In this document: positions 38,554-48,400 of the stretch, piece by piece
Layout: each line of letters opens with the position of its first letter
How positions within the stretch are numbered: position 1 is the stretch's first letter
NCBI RefSeq assembly: GCF_900109355.1
Contig: NZ_FOBF01000007.1
Location: 310,001-374,000 of the forward strand
Reading direction: 5' to 3'
DNA from: Nonomuraea pusilla
Lineage (GTDB): Bacteria > Actinomycetota > Actinomycetes > Streptosporangiales > Streptosporangiaceae
Length of the DNA stretch: 64,000 bases
Made by a program: the position numbers and the translations under genes
The notes under the pieces: generated by a model
The model's database searches: none
Told to the model about the DNA's origin: nothing
What the model saw: the letters and a program-made list of their open reading frames with translations, nothing else

Positions 38554-39997
38554 GACGCCTCTCCCCCAGGGCCCGTCCCTTGACGAGGACGCGCCGCCCG
38601 TGCTGATCCAGGGCGGCATGGGCGTCGCCGTGTCCGGCTGGCGGCTGGCGCGGGCCGTCGCCGGGACCGGGCAGCTCGGCGTGGTCTCGGGCACCGCGCT
38701 GGACGCGGTGCTGGCCAGGCGACTGCAGCGCGGCGACCCGGGCGGCCACCTGCGCAGGGCGCTGGCCTGCTTCCCCGTGCCCGAGGTGGCCGGGAGAGTG
38801 CTCGGCCGCTACTTCGTGCCCGGCGGCACCGCGAAGGACGAGCCGTTCCGTCCGGTGCCGCGCCTCGGGCTGCGGCATGCCCAGGCCCGGGACGAGCTGA
38901 CCGTGGTGGCCAACTTCGCCGAGGTGTTCCTCGCCAAGGAGGGGCACGACCGGCCGATCGGCGTCAACTACCTGGAGAAGATCCAGATGGCGACGCCCGC
39001 CGCGCTGTACGGCGCGATGCTGGCCGGGGTGGACTACGTGCTGATGGGCGCGGGCATCCCCGCGGAGATCCCGCGGCTGCTCGACGACCTGGCCGCGCAC
39101 CGGCCCGGCCGGGTGTCGGTGACGGTGGCGGGCGCCGACGGCGGCCACGAGGCCGTGTTCGACCCGCGCGGCGCCGGCTGGGGCGACCCGGCCGCCATGG
39201 GGCCGCTGCCGCGCCCCAGGCTGCTCGCGATCGTCTCCTCGCACGTCCTGGCCGCCTACCTGGCCCGCACCCCCGCCACCAGGCCGGACGGGTTCGTCGT
39301 CGAGTCGCCGTCCGCGGGCGGGCACAGCGCGCCGCCGCGCGGGCGCATGCGGCTCGACGAGGCGGGCGACCCGGTGTACGGCCCGCGCGACGAGGTGGAC
39401 ACCGCCAAGGTGGCCGCGCTCGGCCTGCCGTTCTGGCTGGCGGGCGGCTATGGCACGCCCGAGGGGCTGGCCAGGGCCAGGGCGGCGGGCGCGGCCGGGG
39501 TGCAGGTCGGGTCGGCGTTCGCGCTGTGCCGCGAGTCGGGGCTGGAGCCGGGGCTGCGCCGCCGGCTGCTGCGGGAGGCCGCCGCGGGCGGGCTGGAGGT
39601 GCGCAACGACCCGCACGCCTCCCCCGCGGGGTTCCCGTTCAAGGTGGCGTCCGTGCCGGGCACGCTGTCCGACGCCGCCGTGTACGACGCCCGCCCCCGC
39701 CTGTGCGACCTCGGCTACCTGCGCACGCCGTACGAGCGGCCCGGCGGCCGGGTCGGGTACCGGTGCCCCGCGGAGCCGGTGGAGGCGTACGTCCGCAAGG
39801 GGCGTCCCGCGGAGGAGGCGGAGGGGCGGCGCTGCCTGTGCAACGGCCTGCTGGCGGCCGTGGGGCTCGGCCAGCGCCGCCAGGACGGCTACGAGGAGCC
39901 GCCGCTGCTCACGCTCGGGCAGGACCTGGGCTTCCTGGAGGGGCTGCCGTCCGACCATTCCGCGGCGGACGTCGTGGACCTCGTCCTGGGAGGATAG
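38546..39997 (+). CDS. Nitronate monooxygenase-like (2-nitropropane dioxygenase family) flavoprotein
   Basis: A 483-residue FMN TIM-barrel protein. The N-terminal QGGMGVAVSGWRLARAVAGT and the C-terminal phosphate-binding GGYGTPEGLARARAAGAAGV, VQVGSAF are the family landmarks. The segment SVTVAGADGGHEAVFD and VVESPSAGGHSAPPRGRM contain the His region used as catalytic base in classic members. At 483 residues it is longer than the usual 320 to 370; the extra C-terminal part has a Cys-containing RRCLCNGLL motif. Relatives occur in mycobacterial hypoxia genes. The start overlaps the hemerythrin stop. Confidence 0.85.
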   Translation: MSETPLPQGPSLDEDAPPVLIQGGMGVAVSGWRLARAVAGTGQLGVVSGTALDAVLARRLQRGDPGGHLRRALACFPVPEVAGRVLGRYFVPGGTAKDEPFRPVPRLGLRHAQARDELTVVANFAEVFLAKEGHDRPIGVNYLEKIQMATPAALYGAMLAGVDYVLMGAGIPAEIPRLLDDLAAHRPGRVSVTVAGADGGHEAVFDPRGAGWGDPAAMGPLPRPRLLAIVSSHVLAAYLARTPATRPDGFVVESPSAGGHSAPPRGRMRLDEAGDPVYGPRDEVDTAKVAALGLPFWLAGGYGTPEGLARARAAGAAGVQVGSAFALCRESGLEPGLRRRLLREAAAGGLEVRNDPHASPAGFPFKVASVPGTLSDAAVYDARPRLCDLGYLRTPYERPGGRVGYRCPAEPVEAYVRKGRPAEEAEGRRCLCNGLLAAVGLGQRRQDGYEEPPLLTLGQDLGFLEGLPSDHSAADVVDLVLGG

Positions 39998-40021
39998 GGA
40001 GGCGGGGGCGCGGTGCGGGGG

Positions 40022-40465
40022 CTAGGCGGGCACCAGCGTGAAGCCGGTGACGATCTCTGGACGGATGCGGATGACCTGGTCCATGCCGCCCGCCACCCAC
40101 GGCAGGAGGCGGGCCTTGTACCGCTCCGCCTCCTCGGGGTCGTCCACCGGCCTCGCCATGCCGGTGACGATGACGCTCCAGCCGAGCCGCGTGTCCATGT
40201 CGAGCTGGTCGGCCTCGAAGGCGACGACCGCGCCCGCGGGCGACACCTCGGTGCTCAGCACCGTGCCGACGGTGGTGCGGATGACGACGTGCCCGTCCAC
40301 GACGATGTGGTTGACCGGCCGGATGGCGGGGAGCGCGTGGCGGGTGAAGACGACGCGGCCGAGCGGCACCTCGCCGAGCAGGCGCAGCGCCTCCGTCTCG
40401 GTCAGTTCCTCGAGCCTGCGGGGCCCCGTCCCCATGAGGTCCCCTGTCGTGGTGGTGGGAGTCAT
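40022..40465 (-). CDS. Pyridoxamine 5'-phosphate oxidase-fold flavin protein
   Basis: A 147-residue split-barrel protein (LEELTETEALRLLGEVPLGR, VVFTRHALPAIRPVNHIVVD, LGWSVIVTGMARPVDDPEEA). Such proteins bind FMN, F420 or heme and reduce or detoxify small molecules; they are frequent DevR/DosR regulon members in mycobacteria. An internal ATG at codon 11 is an alternative start. A palindromic GGGAC-type box begins exactly 36 bp upstream of the start, the same distance as for the paralogue at 53928-54353. Confidence 0.85.
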   Translation of the reverse strand: MTPTTTTGDLMGTGPRRLEELTETEALRLLGEVPLGRVVFTRHALPAIRPVNHIVVDGHVVIRTTVGTVLSTEVSPAGAVVAFEADQLDMDTRLGWSVIVTGMARPVDDPEEAERYKARLLPWVAGGMDQVIRIRPEIVTGFTLVPA

Positions 40466-40501
40466 CTGAGCAGTGTCCCGCGTCCGCCTCCCCCGGCGAC
40501 A

Positions 40502-40515
40502 GGGACCAAAGTCCT
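40502..40515. promoter_or_regulatory. DevR/DosR-type box between PNPOx gene and DevS-like kinase gene
   Basis: GGGACCAAAGTCCT is a near-palindromic GGGAC-n4-GTCCC box. It is 36 bp from the minus-strand PNPOx start and about 100 bp from the plus-strand kinase start. Confidence 0.65.
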
Positions 40516-40618
40516 TCGATGCCTCGGCGAAGGTCCCCGGCGCGGGTGACGTTCCCCCAGGTGGGAAGCCGGTCAGGGAACCTCGTACGCTCGTAGACGC
40601 ACCTAGACGGAAGTGGAC

Positions 40619-42391
40619 ATGGCGGACGACGACAACAGGCTCCTGCTGCCCGGGATGCGGCTGGACGAGCTGCTGGCCGAACTGCAGACCCGGCTGGAGG
40701 CCGTGCTGGCCACCCGCGACCGCGTGCACGCCCTGCTGGAGGCGGTCGTCTCGATCGGCGCCGACCTCGACCTGGAGACCGTGCTGCGCCGGATCGTCGA
40801 GGCGGCGATGACCCTGGTGGACGCCCGGTACGGCGCGCTCGGCGTCATCGGCGACGAGGGCGTGCTGGTGCGGTTCGTGCCGGTCGGCGTGACCGAGGAG
40901 GAGATCGAGGGCATCGCGCACTGGCCGCACGGCAAGGGCCTGCTGGGGCTGCTCATGAAGGACCCGAGGCCGCTGCGCCTGGCCGACCTGTCCGGCCACC
41001 CGGAGTCGTACGGCTTCCCCGACGGGCACCCGCCGATGAAGGCGTTCCTCGGGGTGCCGATCCGGGTCCGCGACGCCGTGTTCGGCAACCTGTACCTGAC
41101 GGAGAAGAGCGGCGGGCGGCCGTTCGAGGAGGAGGACGAGGAGATCGTCACCGCGCTGGCCACCGCCGCGGGCGTCGCCATCGAGAACGCCCGGCTGTAC
41201 GAGGAGGCGCGGCGGCGCGAGACGTGGCTCGCGGCCTCGTCCGATGTCACCACGAGCCTGCTGTCGGGCACCGACCCGCACGAGGTGCTGGAGGAGCTGG
41301 CCGGGCGGGTGTGCGAGATGGCGGGCGCCGACACGGTGACGGTGAGCTTCCTGCACGGCGGCGACCTGCACGTGGAGATCGCGCAGGGCCTCGGCGGCAA
41401 GGAGCTGCTCGGCCGGGTGGAGCCGGTGGAGGGCACGCTGGCGGGCCGCGCGGTGCGCACCGGCGCCCCGCAGAACGTCCTCGACCTGCGCTCGCGCCCC
41501 GAGGACGCGCGGGTCGTGGCCGGCCTGCCGCTGGGGCCCGCCCTCGTGGTGCCGCTGGGCGCGCAGGGACGCGTCCAGGCCGTGCTGCGCCTGGCCAGGC
41601 GCGGCACCCGGCTGCCGTTCGGCGAGCCGGACCTGCGCATGGTGGAGGCGCTGGTGGGCCAGGCCGCGGTGGCGCTGGAGCTGGCCGAGGCGCGGCGCGA
41701 CGCCGAGCGGCTCGGGCTGCTGGAGGACCGCGACCGCATCGCGAAGGACCTGCACGACGTCGTCATCCAGCGGCTGTTCGCGACCGCGATGGGTCTGATG
41801 AGCACGGTCAGGCTGGTGGACGACCCGACGGTGGCGCGGCGGCTGGGCCACGCCGTGGACGAGCTGGACGAGACGATCAGGCAGATCCGCTCGACCATCT
41901 TCGCCCTGCAGCTGCCGGGCTCCGGCGGCGAGCCGGGGCTGCGCGGCCAGGTGGCCGAGCTGGCCGAGTCGGCGAAGGCGCATCTGGGCTTCGCTCCCGG
42001 GCTGCGGATGGAGGGGCCGCTCGACCACGCGGTGCCGCCCGAACTGGCCGAGCAGGCGCTGGCGGTGCTGCGTGAGGCGCTGTCGAACGCGGTCAGGCAC
42101 GCCAGGGCGTCCGTCGTGGACGTCCTCGTCGGCGTCGCCGACGGAGAGCTGGTGGTGGAGGTGCGCGACGACGGCGTGGGCGTCCCCGCGTCTGGCCGGC
42201 GCAGCGGGCTGCGCAACCTGCAGGAGCGGGCCGAGCGCCTGGGCGGCCGCTTCTCGGTGGCCCCGCTGCGCGCCGCGGGGGACGGCCCGGCGGGCGGGCA
42301 GGAGCGTGGGCAGGAGGGTGGGCAGGAGGGTGGACGCGGCGAGCGGCCCGGCACCCGCCTGCGCTGGCAGGTGCCGCTCCCCCCGGCCTGA
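40619..42391 (+). CDS. devS: DevS/DosT-like GAF-domain histidine kinase
   Basis: A 590-residue soluble sensor kinase. GAF-A spans about 50-200, with His137 in GFPDGHPPMKAFLGVPIRVR, the position I recall as the heme ligand region of mycobacterial DevS. GAF-B spans about 215-365. The HisKA_3 helix has phospho-acceptor His379 (DRIAKDLHDVVIQRLF), and the HATPase has LREALSNAVRHA and DDGVGVP. The family senses O2, NO or CO and phosphorylates a NarL-type regulator, but no such regulator gene lies in the window. A 12-bp repeat inserts GQE-rich residues just before the final strand (GTRLRWQVPL). ATG 40619 has GGAAG upstream; GTG 40613 is an alternative. Confidence 0.9.
   Translation: MADDDNRLLLPGMRLDELLAELQTRLEAVLATRDRVHALLEAVVSIGADLDLETVLRRIVEAAMTLVDARYGALGVIGDEGVLVRFVPVGVTEEEIEGIAHWPHGKGLLGLLMKDPRPLRLADLSGHPESYGFPDGHPPMKAFLGVPIRVRDAVFGNLYLTEKSGGRPFEEEDEEIVTALATAAGVAIENARLYEEARRRETWLAASSDVTTSLLSGTDPHEVLEELAGRVCEMAGADTVTVSFLHGGDLHVEIAQGLGGKELLGRVEPVEGTLAGRAVRTGAPQNVLDLRSRPEDARVVAGLPLGPALVVPLGAQGRVQAVLRLARRGTRLPFGEPDLRMVEALVGQAAVALELAEARRDAERLGLLEDRDRIAKDLHDVVIQRLFATAMGLMSTVRLVDDPTVARRLGHAVDELDETIRQIRSTIFALQLPGSGGEPGLRGQVAELAESAKAHLGFAPGLRMEGPLDHAVPPELAEQALAVLREALSNAVRHARASVVDVLVGVADGELVVEVRDDGVGVPASGRRSGLRNLQERAERLGGRFSVAPLRAAGDGPAGGQERGQEGGQEGGRGERPGTRLRWQVPLPPA
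42296..42331. repeat. 12-bp in-frame tandem repeat in the kinase gene, three copies
   Basis: GGGCAGGAGCGT, GGGCAGGAGGGT and GGGCAGGAGGGT are consecutive. They encode a Gly-Gln-Glu-rich linker in the last part of the HATPase domain. Copy number is a multiple of three bases and so can vary without frameshift. Confidence 0.85.
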
Positions 42392-42463
42392 CGCGCTTCC
42401 CCGAGAGAGCCTGATGACGGGCTTCCCCGCGCCCCGCTCGTCCCCGCCTGACGCGCTTCCCCG
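42386..42463. repeat. 18-bp direct repeat, 60 bp apart
   Basis: GCCTGACGCGCTTCCCCG occurs at 42386-42403, including the kinase stop codon, and at 42446-42463. CTTCCCCGCGCCCCGCTCG is also doubled in the same stretch. It separates the convergent kinase and narI genes and looks like a local duplication. Confidence 0.7.
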
Positions 42464-42491
42464 CGCCCCGCTCGCCGCGCCGCGCGCCGCC

Positions 42492-43214
42492 TCAGCGGCC
42501 GGCGGGCTCGCGGGCGGCCGGCGCGGCGGGAGCCGCGGGCCGGGCCGTCCTGCGCCGGTAGACGACGTACGGCCGCCACAGGTACGCCACCGGCGCCGAC
42601 CAGACGTGCACGAGCCTGGTGAACGGCCACATGGCGATGAACACCCAGGCCGCCAGCGTGTGCAGCTGGAAGACCAGCGGCGCGCCGGTCATGAGCTCCG
42701 GCTCGGGACGGAAGGTGAGCACGCCCCGGAACCAGACCGAGACGGTCGCCCGGTAGTCGTAGCCGCCGCCGAACAGGTTGATGGCCACGGTCTCGGCCAT
42801 GCCGAGCAGGATCACCACCGCCATGACCGTGAACAGGGCCTTGTCCATGCGGGTGGTGGCCCGCCGCACCCGGCCGGTGACGAAGCGGCGGGCCAGCAGC
42901 AGGCCGAGCCCGGCCACCACCATCACCCCGGCGACGGTGCCCGCCGTGACGGACACGACGTGGTAGAGGTGGTCGGACACCCCGACGGCCTCGGTCCAGC
43001 TCTTCGGGATCAGCAGGCCGAGCACGTGCCCGCCGATCGCGGCGAACACGCCGAGGTGGAACAGGGGCGAGCCGAGCCGCAGCAGCCGGCTCTCCAGCAC
43101 CTGCGTGGTGCGGGTGGTCCAGCCGAACTGGTCGGTGCGCCAGCGCCAGACGTGGCCGACGACGAACACCGTCAGCGCGACGTAGGGGACGACGACCCAG
43201 AGCACGACGCTCAC
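42492..43214 (-). CDS. narI: Respiratory nitrate reductase gamma subunit
   Basis: A 240-residue membrane protein with five helices that binds two b-type hemes and passes electrons from menaquinol to NarH. Histidines in LGSPLFHLGVFAAIGGHVLG and LVFQLHTLAAWVFIAMWPFTRLVH are the axial ligand regions. GTG 43214 overlaps the narJ stop as GTGA. The tail beyond the last helix is Ala/Pro/Arg-rich. Last gene of the narGHJI operon. Confidence 0.93.
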   Translation of the reverse strand: MSVVLWVVVPYVALTVFVVGHVWRWRTDQFGWTTRTTQVLESRLLRLGSPLFHLGVFAAIGGHVLGLLIPKSWTEAVGVSDHLYHVVSVTAGTVAGVMVVAGLGLLLARRFVTGRVRRATTRMDKALFTVMAVVILLGMAETVAINLFGGGYDYRATVSVWFRGVLTFRPEPELMTGAPLVFQLHTLAAWVFIAMWPFTRLVHVWSAPVAYLWRPYVVYRRRTARPAAPAAPAAREPAGR

Positions 43215-43924
43215 GAGCGGAACTCCATTCCGTTGAGGGGCGGGCCGAAGGGGGCCAGGCCGACGTCCTCGGCGGGCGGGCCCGCCTGGGCCAGATCGGC
43301 GACCTCGGCCTGGCCGGCCGCCGACAGGTCGGGCAGCGCCGCGCACAGCGCGTCCAGGACGAGGGAGTACGACGAGCCGGCGGTGCGCAGCGCGGCCCTG
43401 ATGAGCTCCAGTCCTGCGCGGTGCTGGCGCAGCGGTGCCTCCCCGGTGCCGGGGCCGGCCAGGGCGGCGAACTCGCACACCACGGGCAGGTAGTCGGGCA
43501 GCTCCCCCTCGGGCGGGGTGAGCCCCGCGACCCGGTAGCGCTGCTTGAGCGTCAGCAGCGCCATGCCGCGGCGGCGGGTGTCGCCGTGCAGGTAGTAGGT
43601 GAGGTAGAGGCTGGACCTGCGGCGCAGGTCGAACGTCTCGACGTAGGCGCGGGCCAGCGGCATCGGCTCGGCCTCCGCGTACCAGGCGGTGAACGCGACG
43701 AGCGCGTCCCGCGACGGCGAGCCGGGCAGCGCCGCGGCGGCGCGGCTCAGCTCGTCGCGGGCGGCCAGCAGCTCGGGGTCGGGGTACTGCAGCAGCAGCG
43801 AGACGAGCCGCAGCAGCGCCGCCCGGTCCTCGGGCCGCTCGGAGAAGCCCGGGGGCCGGGGGGCGGCGGGCCGCTTCGGGCGGCCCGCCGGGCGCAGGGC
43901 GGGGCGCGCGGGAAGGAGCTTCAC
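43211..43924 (-). CDS. narJ: Nitrate reductase molybdenum cofactor assembly chaperone
   Basis: A 237-residue helical cytosolic chaperone needed to insert the molybdenum cofactor into NarG. The core (DRAALLRLVSLLLQYPDPEL to PLARAYVETFDLRRRSSLYL) and TYYLHGDTRRRGMALLTLKQ are the NarJ/TorD-type signature. It has an N-terminal Pro/Arg-rich extension of about 25 residues that lacks family similarity. Starts as GTGA overlapping narH and ends overlapping narI. Confidence 0.92.
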   Translation of the reverse strand: MKLLPARPALRPAGRPKRPAAPRPPGFSERPEDRAALLRLVSLLLQYPDPELLAARDELSRAAAALPGSPSRDALVAFTAWYAEAEPMPLARAYVETFDLRRRSSLYLTYYLHGDTRRRGMALLTLKQRYRVAGLTPPEGELPDYLPVVCEFAALAGPGTGEAPLRQHRAGLELIRAALRTAGSSYSLVLDALCAALPDLSAAGQAEVADLAQAGPPAEDVGLAPFGPPLNGMEFRS

Positions 43925-45471
43925 GCCGTCCCTCCCCCGCTGACGAAGAGCTTGAGCGCGGTGCGGCCGTCGGACCGGCGGCCGGTCAGGCCCTCCGGGT
44001 GGAAGCCGGACATGCCGGGCCCGCCCTCGCCGTCGAGGCTGCAGCCGTCGGCCTGCGCGGCCAGCGCCGCGGCGTCCTCCTTGTGGGCAGGGGGGATGAC
44101 GTAGCGCTCGTCGTACTTGGCGACGGCGAGCAGCCGGTACATCTCCTCCATCTCGTCGGCCGTCATGCCGGTGGAGTCCAGCAGGTCGTGGGAGACCTTG
44201 CCGTCGATCGTGCGGGCCCGCATGTACGCCCGCATGGCCGACAGCTTCATCAGCACCCCCGCCACCACCCCGGTGTCGCCGGCCGAGAACAGCCCGGCCA
44301 GGTACTCCAGGGGGATCCGCAGGTCGGTGATGGCGTGGAAGATGTTGTCGGGGTCGTCGGCGTCGGCGCCCGCGCCGGTGACGGCGTCCAGCACCGGCGA
44401 CAGCGGCGGGATGTACCAGACCATCGGCATCGTGCGGTACTCCGGGTGCAGCGGCAGCGCCACCCGGTACTTCATGGCCAGCCGGTACACGGGCGACCTC
44501 CTCGCGGCCTCGATCCAGTCCTCCGGGATGCCGGAGGCGCGGGCCGCGGCGGCGACCTGCGGGTCGTCGGGGTCGAGGAAGACGCGGCGCTGCGCCTCCA
44601 GCAGGTCGCGCGGGTCCTCGACGCCGGCCGCGTCGAGCACGGCGTCGGCGTCGTACAGGATGAGGCCGATGTAGCGCAGGCGGCCCACGCAGGTCTCCGC
44701 GCACACGGTCGGCTGGCCCGCCTCGATCCGGGGGAAGCAGAAGGTGCACTTCTCGGCCTTGCCGGTCTTGTGGTTGACGTACACCTTCTTGTACGGGCAC
44801 GAGGAGACGCACATGCGCCAGCCGCGGCAGCGGTCCTGGTCGACCAGGACGATGCCGTCCTCCTCCCGCTTGTACATCGCGCCGGACGGGCAGGCGGCGA
44901 CGCAGGCGGGGTTGAGGCAGTGCTCGCAGATGCGCGGCAGGTGGAACATGAAGGTCTTGTCGAACTCCATGCGCACCTTCTCCGCCATCGCCGCCAGGTT
45001 GGGGTCGCCGTGGGCGTGCTCGGGGGCGCCGCCGAGGTCGTCCTCCCAGTTCGCGCCCCAGGTGATGGCCATGTCCTCGCCGGTGATGGCCGACTTGGGG
45101 CGGATGACCGGGGTGTGCGGCCCGGCGGGCGCGGAGATGAGGGTGTCGTAGTCGTAGGTGGCGGGCTCGTAGTAGTCGTCGAGGTCGGGCAGGTCGGGGT
45201 TGGAGAACAGGGTGAGCAGCCGCTTGACCCGGCCGCCGGCCCTGAGCCTGAGCCGGCCCCGCTTGTCGAGCTCCCAGCCGCCGTGCCAGCGCTCCTGGTC
45301 CTCGTAGCGCTTGGGGTAGCCGACGCCGGGCTTGGTCTCGACGTTGTTGAACCAGACGTACTCGACGCCGTCCCGGTTGGTCCAGGTCTGCTTGCAGGTG
45401 ACCGAGCAGGTGTGGCAGCCGATGCACTTGTCCAGGTTCATCACCATGGCGACCTGTGCGAGGACGCGCAT
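43921..45471 (-). CDS. narH: Respiratory nitrate reductase beta subunit
   Basis: A 516-residue iron-sulfur protein. The first ferredoxin-like motif is Cys16, Cys19, Cys22, Cys26 (CIGCHTCSVTC). Others are CEHCLNPACVAACPSGAMYK, CRGWRMCVSSCPYKK and CTFCFPRIEAGQPTVCAETC. Trp in CRGWRMC marks the 3Fe-4S cluster, as in NarH. It transfers electrons from NarI hemes to NarG. The ATG shares one base with the narG stop (TGATG). The length is typical. Confidence 0.95.
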   Translation of the reverse strand: MRVLAQVAMVMNLDKCIGCHTCSVTCKQTWTNRDGVEYVWFNNVETKPGVGYPKRYEDQERWHGGWELDKRGRLRLRAGGRVKRLLTLFSNPDLPDLDDYYEPATYDYDTLISAPAGPHTPVIRPKSAITGEDMAITWGANWEDDLGGAPEHAHGDPNLAAMAEKVRMEFDKTFMFHLPRICEHCLNPACVAACPSGAMYKREEDGIVLVDQDRCRGWRMCVSSCPYKKVYVNHKTGKAEKCTFCFPRIEAGQPTVCAETCVGRLRYIGLILYDADAVLDAAGVEDPRDLLEAQRRVFLDPDDPQVAAAARASGIPEDWIEAARRSPVYRLAMKYRVALPLHPEYRTMPMVWYIPPLSPVLDAVTGAGADADDPDNIFHAITDLRIPLEYLAGLFSAGDTGVVAGVLMKLSAMRAYMRARTIDGKVSHDLLDSTGMTADEMEEMYRLLAVAKYDERYVIPPAHKEDAAALAAQADGCSLDGEGGPGMSGFHPEGLTGRRSDGRTALKLFVSGGGTA

Positions 45472-48400
45472 CAGTAGCTCACCTCCTGGCCGCGGCGGCG
45501 GATGACGGTGACCTCGTCCCGCTGGTTGCCGGTCGGCCCGTAGTAGTTGAAGGCATATGTGAACTGCGCGTACCCGCCGATGAGGTGGCTGGGCTTGAGC
45601 AGCAGGCGGGTCAGCGAGTTGTGGACCCCGCCGCGCCGCCCCGACTTCTCCGTCAGGGGCACGTTCACGTTGCGGTCCTTCGCGTGGTACATGTACACGG
45701 TGCCGGCCGGCATGCGGTGCGACACGACCGCCCGCGCCGCCACCACGCCGTTGCGGTTGTACGCCTCGATCCAGTCGTTGTCCTTCACCCCGATGGCCTC
45801 GGCGTCGGCCACGCTCATCCAGATGACGGGGCCGCCGCGCGACAGCGCCAGCATGTAGGCGTTGTCCTGGTACTCCGAGTGGATCGACCACTTCGAGTGC
45901 GGGGTGAGGTAGCGCACGGTCACCTCGGCGCCCTCGCCGTCGCCCTGCTCGCCGTAGTGCCTGTGCATGTTGAGCGGCGGGCGGTAGGCGGGCAGCTGCT
46001 CGCCCAGCTCGATCATCCAGTCGTGGTCGAGGAAGAACTGCTGGCGCCCGGTGAGGGTGTGCCAGGGCTTGTCCCGTTCGACGTTGATGACGAAGGCGGA
46101 GTAGCGTCGCCCGCCCGTCTCCGAGCCCGACCACTCGGGCGAGGTGATGACGGGCTGCGGGCGCGACTGCGTGTCGGCGAACGTGATGCGCTTGCCCTCG
46201 TGCTCGGCCGCCAGGTCGGCCAGCCGGGTGCCGGTGCGGCGTTCGAGCGTCTCGAAACCCTGCGTGGCCAGGCGGCCGTTCGTGGTGCCCGAGAGGGCGA
46301 GGATCGCCTCGCACATCCGGTCGGCGCTCGACAGCGAGATCCGGCCGTCGGCGGTGACGCCGTTCTTGCCGCGCAGGTACTCCAGCTCGGGCTCCACCCG
46401 GTAGGTGACGGCCTTGGTGGTCAGCCCCAGCTCGGCGAAGAGCGGCCCGACGGCGCGCATCCGCTCGCCGACCGACGGGTAGTCGCGCTCGATGGTGACG
46501 AGCTTCGGCATCGTCCTGCCCGGCACGGGCGCGCACTCGCCCTTCCTCCAGTCGCGCACCCGGCCGCCCGGCTGGGCCAGCTCGTCGGGCGTGTCGTGGG
46601 TGAGCGGCACGGCCAGCACGTCGGTACGCCTGCCGAGGTGGAGCGCGGCCAGCTCCGAGAAGCGGTCGGCCAGGGAGAGGAAGGCGTCGTAGTCGCTGCG
46701 GGCCTGCCACGGCGGCGCGATGGCCGGGTTGAACGCGTGGACGAACGGGTGCATGTCCGTCGAGGACAGGTCGTGCTTCTCGTACCAGGTGGCGGCCGGG
46801 AGCACCACGTCGGCGAACAGCGCCGTGGACGTCATGCGGAAGTCGATGGCGGTGAGCAGGTCGAGCTTGCCCTCGGCCGGCTCCTCCCGCCAGGTCACCT
46901 CGGCGGGCCGCTGTCCCTCCGGCGTCTCCTCGTTGCGGGTCTCGGCGTCGGTGCCGAGCAGGTGGCGCAGGAAGTACTCGTTGCCCTTGCCGGACGAGCC
47001 GAGCAGGTTGGCCCGCCAGACCGTCAGGACGCGCGGGTAGTTGGCCGGGTCGCCCGGGTCCTCGGCGGCGAAGCCGAGCCTGCCGGACGTCAGCTCCTCC
47101 ACGACGTGCTCGGCGACCGGCACGCCCTTCGCGGCGGCCTCGTCGGCGAGCTTGAGCGGGTTGCGGTTGAACGTCGGGTGCGACGGCAGCCAGCCGAGCC
47201 GCGCCGCCTGGGCGTTGCAGTCGGCGAACGAGCGGCCCTGGAACAGCCCTTCGCCGAGCGGGCTGGCCAGCTCGTCCGCGCCGAAGCGCTCGTAGCGCCA
47301 CTGGTCGGTGGCCAGGTACCAGAAGGCGGTGCCGGCCATGTGCCGGGTGGGCCGCTGCCAGTCGAAGGCGAAGGCCAGGTGCTGGAAGCCGGTGACCGGC
47401 CGGACCTTCTCCTGGCCGACGTAGTGGGCCCAGCCCCCGCCGTTGACGCCCTGGCAGCCGGTCAGCAGCACCAGCGTCAGGAACGAGCGGTAGATCTGGT
47501 CGGAGTGGAACCAGTGGTTGGTGCCCGCCCCCATCGCGATCATCGAGCGGCCGTTCGTGCGCTCGGCGTTGCGGGCGAACTCGCGGGCGATCCTGACCGT
47601 GGTCGCCGCCGGCACCGAGGTGATCTCCTCCGCCCAGGCCGGCGTGTACGGGCTCGTCGCGTCGTCGTACGACTGCGGCCACTCGCCGGGCAGGCCGTCC
47701 CTGCCCACGCCGTACTGGGCCATGAGCAGGTCGAAGACGGTGGTGACGAGCGTGCCGCCCACCTCGGTGACGGGCACGCCGCGCCGCACGGCGGTGCCGC
47801 CCTCGGTCTCGCCCTCGTCGAAGCGGGGCAGGTCCACGGCGACGGCGCCCTCGGCGCGGCCCAGCAGGGTGAGGGCGGGCTCGGCGCCGTCCAGGTCGAG
47901 GTTCCAGCGGCCCTCGCCCTCGGCGCCCCAGCGGAAGCCGAGCGAGCCGTTCGGCACCACGGGGCGGCCGGTCTCCTCGTCGAGGAGCACGGTCTTGAAC
48001 GCGGCGTTCTCGCTCTCGTCGCCGAGGTCGGCGGCGGTGAGGAAGCGGCGGGGCACGTACGCGTCGCCGCGCCGCTCCAGCGTCACCAGGAACGGCAGGT
48101 CGGTGTACTTGCGGACGTACCCGGCGAAGTACGGCGTCGTCCTGTCGCGGAAGAACTCGCTCAGGATGACGTGGCCCATCGCCATGGCGAGCGCGCCGTC
48201 GGTGCCCGGGTGGGGGGCCAGCCAGTCGTCGGCGAACTTGACGTTGTCGGCGTAGTCGGGGCTGACCGCGACCACCTTGGTGCCGCGGTAGCGCGACTCG
48301 GTCATGAAGTGGGCGTCGGGCGTGCGGGTGACCGGGATGTTGGAGCCCCACATGATGAGGTAGCGGGAGTTCCACCAGTCGGCCGACTCGGGCACGTCCG

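Noticed and set aside
42386..42491. Terminator for the kinase or narI
   Set aside because: The interval has direct repeats but no convincing hairpin.
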